Shown: one piece after another, positions 12,351 through 24,591 of the stretch
Position numbering within the stretch: position 1 is the stretch's first letter
Layout: every line of letters begins with the position of its first letter
NCBI GenBank assembly: GCA_029204225.1
Contig: MU832620.1
Span: forward strand, 1-64,000
Direction: 5' to 3'
Length of the DNA: 64,000 bases
Source of the DNA: Diphasiastrum complanatum
Taxonomy: Eukaryota; Streptophyta; Lycopodiopsida; Lycopodiales; Lycopodiaceae
Translations under genes and position numbers: made by a program
The notes under the pieces: model-generated
Told to the model about the DNA's origin: nothing
Seen by the model: only the letters and a program-made list of their open reading frames with translations
Databases searched by the model: none

Positions 12351-12926
12351 TATTGTCCTTGGACTTCAGGAGGAGCCTCAATTGCTTCAAGAAGTCCAAA
12401 GGTACAAGAAAGAGCAAGAATGGCTCCTCACTATATCAAGATAAATGTTTCAACTGAAGTGTTGAGAGAAATTGGTGCTTGCACCTCGGCCAAGGAGGCT
12501 TGGGACACCCTCAAAGCCATTTATGAGTCCAAGAATACCTCTAGATTGCTCACACTTAGAAATCAAATTTTCCAAAGTCATCCATTGGAGCTTGTGCACT
12601 CGAATGTCCATTTCTCATCTTTTAAAAGCAAGGGAGGAGCTACATGCTTTGTCACTTTTATTGATGATAATACAATATTTACATGGTTGTATTTCTTATC
12701 TTCCAAAGCTATGGTGTTTGATTGTTTCCTCTCAACTTCAAAGCTCTTGTTGAAAAGCATTACTCTTTCAAGCGTAAAGGTTTGGGATGTAATGGTGGTG
12801 GAGAATATATCTCTAACAAGTTTCATGACTTTTGTGAGCAAGAAAGAATCAAAAGAGAATTTTACTGTGCCTATTCCCCTCAACAAAATGGAGGGACTGA
12901 GAGGAAAAATAGAATTTTATGTAAAT
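12351..12926 (+). pseudogene. copia gag/integrase fragments, fused
   Basis: A gag piece (APHYIKINVSTEVLREIGAC, then SAKEAWDTLKAIYESKNTSR and LLTLRNQIFQSH) runs straight into an integrase piece (FSSFKSKGGATCFVTFIDD), deleting the intervening protease. It is a direct repeat of 18,682-19,262. At 12,926 it is joined to integrase and polymerase sequence of the 54-60 kb family, which yields a chimeric open frame (12,333-13,481). Confidence 0.7.
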
Positions 12927-14953
12927 GTTATCTTTGATGAATCCAAGATGTATGAAGACGAAGATGCTGAGAAGATAGACACATCCAGTAGGAAAAATGG
13001 TATAGTGAGGATACCACCTGATGATGATCCATTCATTGACCTTCCGAGTGATGAACATGAGGATACATCTCAAGATACTACTACTCAACCTCAAGAAACA
13101 GGTTGGAGAGGTAGGGACAAACCTTTTGGTGCAAGAAGGATTGAAATTGCAGGTGACAAACGCAAGGAGAAGGATGTACCGTGGGATACATTTTCACCAG
13201 GAAGCCGATCACCTGACAGAAAGCTCCCTAAGTGGTTTGAGAGATTGATGGAGAGCCGCAATATAGATGAATTTCTAGGATCATCTAACCAGGGAGAGCT
13301 ACGACGATCAACAAGAGAGAAGATACTACTTGAGAGGTATGAAGCAAATTATGCTCTGTTATCCAGCATTATTCAAAGCAAAGAACCTTCGACTTATGGT
13401 GAAGCGAAGGATGATGACATTTGGATCAAGGCCATGGGAGAGGAGATGGAGTCAATTCTAAGCATAGCACATGGGACTTAGTAGAACCACCAGTTGGCAA
13501 GAAACCCATTGGTTGCAAATGGGTATACAGAATTAATTACCATGCAGATGGAAGCATAGCAAAGCACAAAGCAAGATTGGTAATCAAAGGGTACGCACAT
13601 AATAAAGGCATTGACTATGAGGAGACCTTTGCGCCGGTGTGTAAGTGGAATACTCTACATCTACTTATTGCTTTAGCTTCACATTTTGGTTGGCCTTTGC
13701 ATCAGATGGATGTTAAATCTGCTTTTCTAAATGGTGAGTTAGAAGAAGAAGTGTTCATGGATCAACCTAAAGGCTTTGTAACGAAAGGACAGGAAAATAA
13801 AGTATGTCGCTTGAAGAAAGCGCTTTATGGTCTTAAACAAGCACCACATGCGTGGTATAGCAGGATTGATGCCTACTTTCATTCAAAGGGGATGGTGAGA
13901 ACACATTCTGATCCAAATCTATATGTCTTATGCTTTGATGGTATGGTTGCTTTGATTGCTCTTTATGTTGATGACTTGATTATTACGGAAAATAATCAAG
14001 AGATGATAGACATGATCAAGAAAGACCTCATGGAACAATTTGAGATGACGGATCTCAGCCTGATGCATTACTGCCTTGGAGTAGAAGTGTGGCAAAAAGG
14101 ACATGAAGTGGGTTCAACACAGGTGAAGTATGTCAAAGAGTTACTACACAGGTTTAGGTTGCAGGATTGCAAACCAGTAAACACTCCTACTGAACCAGGT
14201 AAAAAGCTTTCTAAGCTTGATGAATCACAGTCATTTGATGCTACGCTATATAGACAGTTAGTAGGGAGCTTGATTTACCTTACCACAACTAGACCAGATA
14301 TATGCTATGTTGTTGGCATTGTAAGTTAGTTTATGGCAGCACCTACGGAAACGCATTGGAAAGCAGCTAAACGCATTTTGCGTTATGTGAAAGGTACTTC
14401 AGAGTATGGCTTGATTTACAGGAAGCATGATGGTTTACCTGAGTTGTGTGGCTACGTGGATGCGGACTGGAGAGGTGACTATGATGATCGTAGATCCACC
14501 ACAGGATATATATTCCAATTTTGTGGTAATTGCTTTTCTTGGTCTAGTAAGAAGCAAAGTACAATTGCTCTTTCCACCACAAAAGCAGAGTATAAGGCAA
14601 TGTGTAGTGCTGCACAAGAAGCTATATGGTTGAGACAAATCTTGGAAGAAATTGGCATGAAGCAGAAAAATCCCACGACTTTACATAGCGACAGTCAGAG
14701 TGGCATTTAGCTAGCAAAGAATCCAGTGTTCCATGCGAGAACTAAACACATTGAGATTTAATATCACTTCATACGTGAGAGGCTGCTGAGTCGTGAAATT
14801 CATGTTGTTCATTGTAGCACAGAAGAACAACTAGCTGATATTTTCACTAAGCCACTTACTGGAGAAAAGTTTGATAAGTTTAGATCAAAACTTTCTGTAT
14901 TTAAAGTTTGTTGACTCTAAAGCTATGTATATGACTGTATAAAAAGTGACTCC
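12927..14953 (+). pseudogene. copia pol fragment (integrase tail, RT, RNase H)
   Basis: Nearly identical to 57,978-59,990. It contains the acidic integrase tail, RT (CKWVYRINYHADGSIAKHKA, LYVDDLIIT at about 13,963) and RNase H (VDADWRGDYDDRRSTTGYIF, with LSTTKAEYKAM at about 14,573). The frame shifts near 13,455 just before the RT. In-frame stops lie at 14,327, 14,708 and about 14,759. The first two breaks also occur in the 57-60 kb copy, so they predate the duplication. The end at about 14,953 is a deletion junction that removed the 3' LTR. Confidence 0.85.
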
Positions 14954-15815
14954 TTCCTCAATGTTCTTATCACTAGATTTAGCATCGTTTATATTTATTT
15001 GTTGCAATTGAGCTCTTGTCATCACCTGAATTGCTTGTTCTTGGACATGCCTAGCTGACATAGTCTCTTTTTCTTGAGCAGAGCAGTCCTTGTAACAATG
15101 GGTTCTTCCACAATTTTCACAGCATGCTTGATAGACCTTTTTTAATTCACAAGTAAAAAACATATGGCCTTGTTGCCCACATACCCAACCACCGATAAGT
15201 TGCTCTACTGGTGTCACAACATAACCGTATTGGATAGGTGATTCAAGATTTGCTTAAGAATCAGAGGTAGAAGTTTCCTCTGGGTGATACGGAGAATCGT
15301 AGAAATAAGATGTCTCTTTATCAATGAAGTTGACAATTGTAGGATCTTATTCCTATGTAACAATTGGTTATTATTACCTGGTGCTCTTTAAAGGACTGGT
15401 AATTTTTTGTTTAGTGCAAGGTACTTCATGTACCTGCACTAAAGTGTGGCTGTTGCACATGTGGTTGATACACATGAGTTGATGGTCTCTGTTGTTGTCT
15501 GGCATGATTAAGCATATTGAATGCGCACTTAAAAGATTCATGATTACATCTATTACAAAACACACATCGAGATTGATATTGTTTTTGAAAAGGACCCTTA
15601 TTCGGACATTCATTCACAGTGTCATTTTTCCTACATATAGAACACCACACGCCCTCTCTACGTATTCTAGGTTTGAAGATCCTTTAAGGTCTTTTGGATC
15701 TCATCTAACTGACTTTTATGGATTTTATTTATTTTTTCAAGCTCATCCCGCATATCTACAGCGCGTGATCATATGGGATCTGAAATCTCTGAGCTTGTAT
15801 ACAAGCTAAAAGATA
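14954..15815 (-). pseudogene. gypsy-like gag remnant with tandem zinc knuckles
   Basis: On the minus strand, 15,650-15,426 encodes MWCSICRKNDTVNECPNKG and CVFCNRCNHESFKC. 15,217-14,949 encodes VCGQQGHMFFTCELKK and CCENCGRTHCYKDCSAQEK, followed by VMTRAQLQQ. Knuckle order and the GHCYKDC/THCYKDC and TRAQ matches tie it to the 8.3-kb fragment. 14,954-15,265 is duplicated at 60,739-61,056. Frames are interrupted between the knuckle pairs. Confidence 0.6.
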
Positions 15816-16831
15816 TAACTGATTGCCTCTTATTTGAGTTATCATGCACCCAATTTGGTGGTGGGAGGCTTAGGCATCATTATCTTGAAGTTTTGCTTGT
15901 TGGCGCTCTCCATAAAAGCATTTTTTGCTTGATCAAAGCCTATGCTTGTTTGCTGGACCTGTTAGAAGCTTCTATGCCTCTCTAATGAGCCATAGAAGAG
16001 TGCTTGTAATCTCTGATTGAAGACATGTGGGGCTGGGATTTTGTGAATCTCTCCTTATAAAAGTGCGCCCTCCTAAATGCATGGCATCAAAGCCAATCGA
16101 AGAAATGAGTTATAAATCATGCTAGGATCATAGATTTTGATGCAATTCACTCATTTATTGCTATCCAGACATAATCTATGCTAGCACCTTCAAATTCTGA
16201 TATAATTGAGTGAAGAGCGATCTCATGGGATTTGATTTACAGGTGTATTAGCATAAAAAACCGAGTTGAGGTCATCTCTTATCAATTGGATTGAAATAGC
16301 TAGTTTTTTAAGCTTCCTTCTTTTTGATGTTACTTGAATTGAAAAAGAATAGTTTTCAGTCATTCAATAGAATTTAGATCATCATTCTTGGTGTTGTAGT
16401 AGGTTGTTCTTATGCTTACTAAGGTATTTGAAAGTCATTTTTAGAGTCAGCCCAAGGATTTTGGCAAGTACTCAACATAGAATGGAATTCTAGCTAAGTT
16501 TGTGTTCATTTTTGCTTGTTTTGGTGAAATTCTTTTGATTGATTATTGCATAGTGATTCAACTTGATTTTATAGGGATCATTTAAAGAGGCATTTATGTT
16601 CATTTGATTCCTTTGGTTCACGTTAGTAGGTGGATCCAAGTACCTTGTGAAGTTGAGATCAAGGAGGAGGCAATTCTAGATCCAATTTTCGTTCCAATTC
16701 AAGCTAGTTTCCATTTTTGTTGTAGGATCTTGTTGATAGGTCAATGTTTGAATCTTGTTAAGTCCCTAAGTAGTGGGGTTATATTTTCAATCATTTCTAT
16801 TTTGCATTTATTTTTTTGTGATCCAGCTCTT

Positions 16832-16832
<1 letters not shown>
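15816..16832. other. no recognisable gene
   Basis: AT-rich sequence without a supportable ORF. Because a copia gag start follows directly after the GA microsatellite, part of this may be a decayed 5' leader. I see no LTR end or primer-binding site. Confidence 0.4.

Positions 16833-16912
<80 letters not shown>
16833..16912. repeat. (GA)n microsatellite, about 40 units
   Basis: Uninterrupted GA repeat that ends exactly at the ATG of a copia gag fragment, so it sits where the element's 5' untranslated leader would be. Confidence 0.97.
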
Positions 16913-16916
<4 letters not shown>

Positions 16917-18390
16917 TTCCATAAATTCATATCTCTATGATAGATTGAAAATATCTCATTGGATAAATGATAGATTGATAAATGATAAGTTCATACCTCA
17001 TTGGATCTAAATGATAGATTGAATTCTTCTAATTACTCTATTTGGAAGCTAAGAATGGAGTCTATTCTTGTCTTGCAAGATCTAATGGACATTGTGATGG
17101 TGATGAGGATGAGCTCATTCACCCTCAACAAGCTACAAAATACAAGAAGAGGTGCAAGATTGCCCTCCATCGTATAAAAATGAATGTAGAAAATGAGCTT
17201 CTTAAGGAGGTAGGTGCTTGCACCTTGGCTCAAGAAGCATGGTAAACTTTTAAAAAAAAATATGGATCAGAGAATACTTCAAGGTTGATATCCTTGAAGA
17301 ACCATACCCTTCAATGCTTTCAAGCCAAGGGAGAGAGTGGTCATTCATATGTTTTGAGAGTTAGAGACTTAAACAAGGAGCTTGCTTAGATAAGAGATTC
17401 TATTAAGGAATGTGAATGTTCAGTTGATTTTGAATGGACTAAGTGCGAATTTTGCCAACTTTGTACAAGGCTATGCAAGAAATGATAGACATGATCAAGA
17501 AAGACCTCAAACAATTCGAGATGACAAATCTCAGCCTAATGCATTATTGCCTTGGAGTGGAGGTGTGGCGAAAAGGACACGAGGTGGGTTTAACATGGGT
17601 GAAGTATGTCAGAGAGTTGCTGCACAAATTCAAGTTACAGGACTGCAAGCCAGTGACAACTCCAATTGAGCCAGGTAAAAAGCTTTCTAAGCTTGACGAA
17701 TCATAGCCATTTGATGCTACATTGTATAGGCAGTTAGTAGGGAGCTTGATTTACCTTACCACGACTAGACCAAATATATGCTATGTTGTTGGTATTGTAA
17801 GTCAGCTTATGGCAGCAACTATGGAAACACATTGGAAGGCAGCCAAACGCATTTTGCGATATTTCAAAGGCACTTCCGATTATGGCTTGGTGTACAAGAA
17901 GCATGAGGATTTACCTGAGTTATGTCACTATGTGGATGCGGATTGGGGAGGTGACTATGATGATCGTAGATTCACCACAGGTTATGTATTCTAGCTTTGC
18001 AGCAATTGCTTTTCTTGGTCTAGTAAAAACGAAAATACAGTTGCTCTATCCACAACAGAAGTAGAGTATAAGGCAATGCGTAGTGCAGCATAGGAAGCTA
18101 TATGGTTGAGACAAATCTTGGATGAAGTTGGCATGAAGCAGGAAAAGCCCACGACTATACATAGCAACAGTCAGAGTGTCATTCAGTTGGCAAAGAATCC
18201 GATGTTCAATGCGAGAACCAAACACATCGAGATTCAGTATCACTTTATACGTGATAGGCTACTGAGTCGTGAAATTAATGTTGTTCATTGTAGTACAGAT
18301 GAGCAACTAGCTAACATTTTCACTAAGCCACTCATTAGAGAAAAGTTTGATAAGTTTAGATCAAAGCTTTCTATACTTAAAGTTTGTTAA
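16912..18390 (+). pseudogene. internally deleted copia gag-RT-RNase H
   Basis: The start (MASINSYLYDR) and NYSIWKLRMESILVLQDLMD resemble the gag of the minus-strand element at 31-36 kb. The sequence runs to LILNGLSANFANFVQGYA and at about 17,472 jumps into the thumb region of an RT (EMIDMIKKD, MHYCLGVEVW), skipping protease, integrase and the RT core. RNase H follows ([39 protein letters not shown]). In-frame stops lie at about 17,704, 17,992 and 18,090. The junction sequence is shared by both parents, suggesting recombination at microhomology. Confidence 0.8.
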
Positions 18391-18444
18391 CTTTGATGCT
18401 ATGTATATGGCTGTATAAAAAATAGATTCTACTTTTAGGGAGAG

Positions 18445-18681
18445 AGTTAGAATTAAAGTAGAACTACTGTGTTATTGTACTGTGGGTCCTTTCAGTGGAT
18501 AAGGATCAGTTGGCACGCATCCTGTCAACGACAACTTCGGCCACGCATGGGTTGCCATAGTGAAGAACTATATGTATAGTGTATTTTGGTTTTGAGAAAT
18601 ACAGTTGCTACGTGAGCTTGGTGTGGAGAGTGCTTTACTGTGTAGCATAATCTATAATCTTGTTTGAAGCAAATTCTAAGT
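18445..18681 (+). mobile_element. copia LTR, 237 bp (second copy)
   Basis: Begins AGTTAGAATT, ends AATTCTAAGT, and follows RNase H and a purine-rich tract (cttttagggagag). It is almost identical to 12,114-12,350. The terminal decamers form a near-perfect inverted pair instead of the usual TG...CA. Confidence 0.8.
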
Positions 18682-19330
18682 TATTGCCCTTGGACTTCAG
18701 GAGGAGCCTCAATTGCTTCAAGACGTCCAAAGGTACAAGAAAAGAGCAAGAATGGCTCCTCACTATATCAAGATGAATGTTACAACTGAAATGTTGAGAG
18801 AAATTGGTGCTTGCACCTCGGCCAAGGAGGCTTAGGACACCCTCAAAGCCATTTATGCGTCCAAGAATACCTCTAGATTGCTCACACTTACAAATCATAT
18901 TTTCCAAAGTCATCCATTGGAGCTTGTGCACTCGAATGCCCATTTCTCATCTTTTAGAAGCAAGGGAGGAGCTACATGCTTTGTCACTTTTATTGATGAT
19001 TATACAATATTTACATGGTTGTATCTCTTATCTTCCAAAGCTATGGTGTTTGATTATTTTCTCTCAACTTCAAAGCTCTTGTTGAAAAGCATTACTCTTT
19101 TAAGCGTAAAGGTTTGGGATGTGATGGTTGTGGAGAATATATCTCTAACAAGCGTCATGACTTTTGTGAGCAAGAAGGAATCAAAGGAGAATTTTATTGT
19201 GCCTATTCCCCTCAAAAAAATAGAGGGACTGAGAGGAAAAATAGAGTTTTATGTAAATGTGCAAAAGCTCTATGAATTGAAGCATCCCACCTTGCAGTTC
19301 TTAGTTAGCTGTTGTGTTTTGTGAATTACA
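18682..19330 (+). pseudogene. copia gag/integrase fragments, second copy
   Basis: Direct repeat of 12,351-12,926, carrying the same gag-to-integrase deletion and extra changes including a stop at about 18,834. Past 19,262 it retains KLYELKHPTLQF, where the other copy switches to a different family. Confidence 0.7.
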
Positions 19331-20400
19331 TAGATTAGTTTCCTGTGAGCAGTAGATTAGATTCTTTTCCAAGAAGATATAAGTAGGATTAGAAATAATC
19401 TGCAGACTACAAGAATTCAAGAAAGAGCGGCAAGGTTATTTCAAACTTTTGCAATTCAACAATTCGCAATTTCAACACACATCTATTGAAAAGATATTTT
19501 CCTCATAACTGCAAATCTTTGATTTTGCATATAAAGCAATAAACATGGAGTGTGATGGATCAAAAAGAGCGCGAAGGTAATTTCAAATTTTTCCAATTAG
19601 TTTTTTTTTTTATATAATTAAGACGAGTTTTAATAGCTTACAAGATATATAACAAGTTGATTTTCTACTTGATTAATCTATCGATTATTAAGATGTCTAA
19701 ATATCATCTCCATATTGATCTTCCCATAGAATATGCTCCACTGTCGAGAGAAATCTGAAAGGATCCACCTTACCAGCTCACCAAAGGATGGAAGATAGGA
19801 AACATTGCGATCTATGGGTTGATGGAAGTTAGTATGCAATCGATTCAAGCTCAATGCAACATCCAAATTTTAGATCAGTTACACAACTCATACTATTTTT
19901 GTGTGAAGGACACAATGGTCTATTGGGTTATTGTGAAAGATTGAAAAGTTATGGCATTAGTAATTCAATGAAAAAAATCCATTGTTTGGAAAATATGTTG
20001 AATGGTTTGCTTGCTGACTACAGAGAAAAAGAAACTCTTTTGTTGCAAACAAAAGAAGAGAATGAAATCTTGAAGATAGATAATTCTCTCATTTGCAAGA
20101 TATTGTATTAAACAGGCTTAACCAAGAAACTGACAATATGAAACTAATTGTACAAACATTGCGTACCTCATATTGTCAAATAAATGTAGAAGTAAACACA
20201 TTACGGAAGAAAATATTGAACAATAAGTGAAAAAGAGTTATTTTGAAAGGTATTGACGAGCTTTCATCAAGTGGGGGTCAACCAAAAAAAAAAAGAATAT
20301 ATGCTTTCAAGTACAATTATGTTTTAAACTATTCATGTGTTTTGTTTCACCTAGCACATCAATGATTGTGAATTGTTTTTTTTCTAGATCTTATTTTTAT
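19331..20400. other. mostly non-coding, one unassigned ORF
   Basis: The only notable frame is 19,854-20,111, an 85-codon stretch with a Leu/Glu/Lys-rich C-terminal half that could be a coiled coil (NMLNGLLADYREKETLLLQ). It may be an upstream exon of the transposase-like ORFs that follow; I cannot confirm this. Confidence 0.3.
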
Positions 20401-20401
20401 T

Positions 20402-22352
20402 TTGCAGATTAGCTTTAGTCACCAATCAAAATCTGAAAGACAAGGACATGATTGGAAAGTCTTTGAGTGCAGTACTTACCGCCAAGTCAACGACGAGTCT
20501 ACTAGGAAATGGACGATATTCTCGAATGAAGTCCAAGATTGCAGAGGCCTTATGGGCGAAGTCGGCAAGATCATTAACCAAAAATTGATACAAGGAGCAT
20601 GTGATTATTCTGGTATTAGCATGGATGCATATGACACAATGTTTAAAATTATCAAAGAGACATTTGGACAAGTACATATAAAAAAATTTCCTACTCCCCG
20701 GCCCTTTCAAATCAAATTAGAGAGGGATGTGTTAAACATGGGTTTGCAAAACATCATTGGTATTCCTTACCATGTCAGTGAAATTTATAACTCAAAACAT
20801 GGCACTTTGTCATATGATTCCACCAACAATATGTTTGTAGATCTAAATCATTTACTGAGATTTATTGTAAAGTTTTATGGCATCACAAATGAAAGTGTTG
20901 AGAAATCAATATTAGTTCTCAAGTTAGATGAATCAGAAGTAATAAAGGGACAAAAGCTGGAAAGGGCTATTGTTACACTTATGAGTGGAGCATTAAGCAA
21001 TACGATAAACTCGGAGAATCTTGATTTCAGTGTGCAGTTTGAAAATAATATTTGGTGGTTGGCAGCTTTCCAGGTTTAAATCTATTCTATTGAGTACTAG
21101 CAACTAATTCATTTCAAGAATTTATGGTTTTGTGTTTTAAGATAATATTGTTTTGTAATTATAGGTCTAAGTTCAATTCTCTTAAAATAGTTCATGATTT
21201 TGTGTTTCAAACATATTTTAAAAGATCATGACATTCTATTTTGGATTTTTAGTAAAACAGAATATCTAGAGATAATTAAGAATCATATGAGCGACACACC
21301 ACTCCATGTTCATGGAATAGGTGATTTTAAGGTGGAATGGCATTTGGCTGGAGACCTGAAGTCGTTGAAGTGCATGTTCAACGTCTCACATAGAGCAAAT
21401 TCAAAACATCCATGCCTCTATTGCATGAAAACTACACATGACATGTTGAAGAGCAAGAGAGTTCAAGAGATATAGAAGATCCCACTTGGAAACCAGTATT
21501 ACCGATTCCGCTTAAAAATGTTCACATTTGTACACTACATGGAGAGGTTAGAATTTTTGAAAAATTGATATACCTTCATATTTGGCCTACTTGTATTACC
21601 AAGCCAGAGTCATTAGCCAAAAAAGCAATAACTCGATTGGAAGAGGTTTTTATCAAAAGCGGGTTTCATAAAGGACACATTAAAATACAAAAGGACGAGA
21701 AGCTTTCAGGGAAAACAGGAAACATCTCATGCAAACCAAGCACAGGAGGATCCAAAGCTCGTCATTTCTTATCAAATCATTCCGAAAAACCAACTAAAAT
21801 CCAGCACTCAATCTGGATAGATGTACTCAATGTCACAAAGGATTTTGAAGAAAAAGGAACAATGAGGATTAAAAAAGTTGAAGTCTAGACAAAGCTTGAC
21901 AACATGGTCAAATTGCTCATAAAAGATAAACTTTCTGATACTGATGTCCTACTAATTGAGAAATCAAAAATTGAGTTTGTGGATGAAGTTAAAGATGTCT
22001 GAGGTGAAGATCATATTAAGCATTATATGGTAAATCTCTTTTCAATGTAACTAACTCTTCAAATTATAATCTCATTGCCATATGTTAAATTTAAAATGAT
22101 TAATATGACAATATTTGTATCTTTGATACTGCAGCACATTTTACAATATCATGCATCATGCATCACAAGAAATGGAGAAATCGCATTGGCAAGCCAGAGC
22201 AGCATTTCATCGAAATACACAACATGGTGGAACATCTCAAAAAAATAGTTACATCATCCAGCTATTTCAATGGTTCTACAGGCGTGTTCAAATCCGATAT
22301 AAAACTAGATCAACAAATTATTAGAAATTCAGAAAGGTGTGCAAATTTATAG
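20402..22352 (+). pseudogene. transposase-like ORF series, family not identified
   Basis: 20,402-21,079 encodes 225 residues including SILVLKLDESEVIKGQKLER. 21,194-21,475 encodes VHGIGDFKVEWHLAGDLKSL followed by a Cys pair (HPCLYC). Around 21,500-21,890, after a frame change, comes LPIPLKNVHICTLHGEVRIF and then a Lys-rich region. 22,158-22,352 adds 64 residues. An Ala-Gly-Asp-Leu-Lys core followed by a CxxC module recalls large transposases of uncertain family, but I cannot assign it. Intron-like AT-rich gaps and stops separate the parts. The reading direction converges on the minus-strand exon at 23,065-23,440. Confidence 0.35.
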
Positions 22353-23064
22353 ATGAAAATAATATTGATACAAGACTCAACTCATAGTAATTTTCATGAT
22401 ATCAAACGAAAAAAGTATATGTATTATATCGCATCATTTCAAGTACAATGCAAGGCAAAATCATTGTTTCTCTTTGTTTTTAATGATCAGCTTTGCTGTG
22501 TGGTCATGAATTTTTTTTTTTATCATATGGATCTAGAAAATCAATGGATCTTCTTTTGCTTAAGTTCGAAGAAAACAACTAAGGAAGAAGACCTTTTAGG
22601 AACTTCCTCAGCTACATAGCCAAATACTTTTATGACAATGTCTCTCTTCGCAAAAATAATTTTATATGTATTCGAAGGGTGCCTGTACAAGAAATAGGAT
22701 AATGCTTTAATTTCCATTATTATTGTCGCAACATCTGAAGAAAATTTGCTATGATGAATGCAAATCTCTTTATTTACAAAGCACTTCAAATAATTGGACA
22801 GGGATGAATCCCTTTGTCGTGATCTCTGGCCTTCCCTCAAATATCCCTACCTTGTTGCAAAGGCATCCACCTCCACAGTAGCCTATAAAATATGAGCAAA
22901 GGTCACATATCTTGAAAAACAAAATATCTCATTCAAATAAAACCAGATTTATCTACTAGATCACATATTTTTGAAGATTGTGACACATATCTGCTCCAGA
23001 TTCTCAGAAATTCCTCCTCACTGGACAAATTTGCCTAGTATGCCCTACTTTCAGACATGATTGA
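22353..23064. other. no supportable gene
   Basis: AT-rich DNA with competing short ORFs on both strands. It lies between the plus-strand transposase-like series and the 3' end of a minus-strand exon, so it may hold the two 3' untranslated regions. Confidence 0.35.
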
Positions 23065-23440
23065 CTACAGGGCTTCAGTCCCATCCAGCCATTCATCTCC
23101 GTCTTTGTAATCAATAGAAGCACATAGATCATCATCACCCCCGAGATCTATGAAGTCTCCGAATTCTTTGATGAAATTAGACAAAATTGATAATATTTCG
23201 TCCTCCCTCAGATCAAGAACATCTCCAACATCATTCAGAGAGAGGTATGCGATACTATTCATGTAATACACTGGCAAATCGAGGAGAGTCTTGGTTTTGT
23301 CATATGGATTCATGTCAGATAAGAAAGAAATGGACAATGCACGAGACTCGGCTGGGTCGTACATTGTTGCCAATCTTGCCTCCTCGTCAGCACCCAAGGC
23401 GCCATCAACAATAGCTGAATCTGATATCACATAATCAGTT
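23065..23440 (-). pseudogene. 3' part of an unidentified ORF split by a copia insertion
   Basis: Minus-strand frame of about 124 codons ending in TGA at 23,065 (SDSAIVDGALGADEEARLAT, then a Leu/Asp/Glu-rich acidic tail with FIDLGGDDDLCASIDYKDGD). It begins exactly at the target-site duplication of the copia element. When the element and one CAGTT are removed, the frame joins without a break to the frame at 36,035-36,128. I do not recognise the protein. The acidic tail might be an activation or interaction region, but that is a guess. Confidence 0.45.
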
Positions 23441-24122
23441 TGTAAAAATTACAGCAAATAAGGATCCTAAAACACTTGAAATGATGAGGGAAACAATAGA
23501 TTATGATTTCATAAGATTAGCACAAGTTGAACCATCAAAATCCATCAAAAATCTATGCTTGAACCTCACTAAATGGCCCAAATCCTTGAAGAAGGCTTCA
23601 CACGTGTGAAAGTACGGCCTCCCACAGTCTGAGTACTGTACACCAGACCTACATTCAATCCTATAATCATTAGTAATCACAAGTACTCAAACAATTATGA
23701 ACATAGAGAGCAATTGCACCATTATGAGAGAAAAAACATGAAATTGCTTGATTGATTTTGGTGAGATATCATCACCTATATATACATGATCCATCACGGT
23801 TTTGGGCAGGTATGAGTAGCCCTAAACCTATCCCTAATGCTAATTTTGGTGGATCTTTCATCCCTACCAAGTTAGGATTGGAATCTTGGAGATCCCTCAA
23901 CAATGCAAAAATTACCAAAAATAGCTCCTATTTTTTCTCCCTTGTATCTAAGCATAATTTGGACTCATTCCAAAGGTTCTAACACTTAGGTCTACTTGAG
24001 AACATCCTTATGAATGGAATCCTATGCTATTTGGCACGTGTGACAAGCCACATCATGACCATCTAACTATTTACAAGTCATATGACCAAAACTAGTCAAG
24101 CTAGAATTGTGAATTTTTAACA
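23441..24122 (-). repeat. 3' LTR of the minus-strand copia
   Basis: 682 bp, nearly identical to 35,353-36,034. The purine tract agtgaggaggag abuts it on the element's internal side (read on the minus strand, plus-strand bases from 24,123). Confidence 0.93.
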
Positions 24123-24591
24123 CTCCTCCTCACTATCTAGCTTGGTTCAATCATTGCTTTACTAATCACTCCAAGTGATGATCTGAACTTCATAAAAGGT
24201 GTCTTTTGAAGTGGTTTAGTAAGTAGATCAGCTACACATTCATTGCTTGGAACATGCTCCAAAGCAATCTCCTTGGCTTGCACCATTTCTCTCACAAAGT
24301 GATGGCATATCTCAATGTGCTTAGATCTTGCATGGAAGATTGGGTTAGATGCAAGGTGTTGGGATTATACATTGTCATTGTAGATGATTGGTGCCTCCTC
24401 TGAATCCATGATCTTTAGTTCCACCAATAATCTCTTGATCCAAAGTACCTCCTTTGTAGTGGTTGTCAAAGCTTTGTACTCGGCCTCGGTTGAAGATAGA
24501 GATATAGTTTCTTGCTTTTTTGAAAGCCATGAAACCACACCTTCTCCTATAGAGGTTGAATAGGCACTTGTTGATTTCCTATCCCTCTTGT
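24123..24591 (-). pseudogene. RNase H C terminus of the minus-strand copia
   Basis: The minus strand reads SWLSKKQETISLSSTEAEYK, then a conserved His/Arg region and a KPL-type C terminus near 24,190. It is the distal end of the polyprotein whose remainder lies at 31,028-34,541. The two parts are separated by the nested element and its CTTGT target duplication. Confidence 0.85.

Noticed and set aside
16604-16924. 106-codon ORF ending in Arg-Glu repeats
   Set aside because: Its open length comes from the GA microsatellite, and it overlaps the copia gag start in another frame.
23752-23982. Identical 76-codon ORFs here and at 35,664-35,894
   Set aside because: They are inside the two LTRs of the minus-strand copia and antisense to its transcript; identity reflects LTR duplication.
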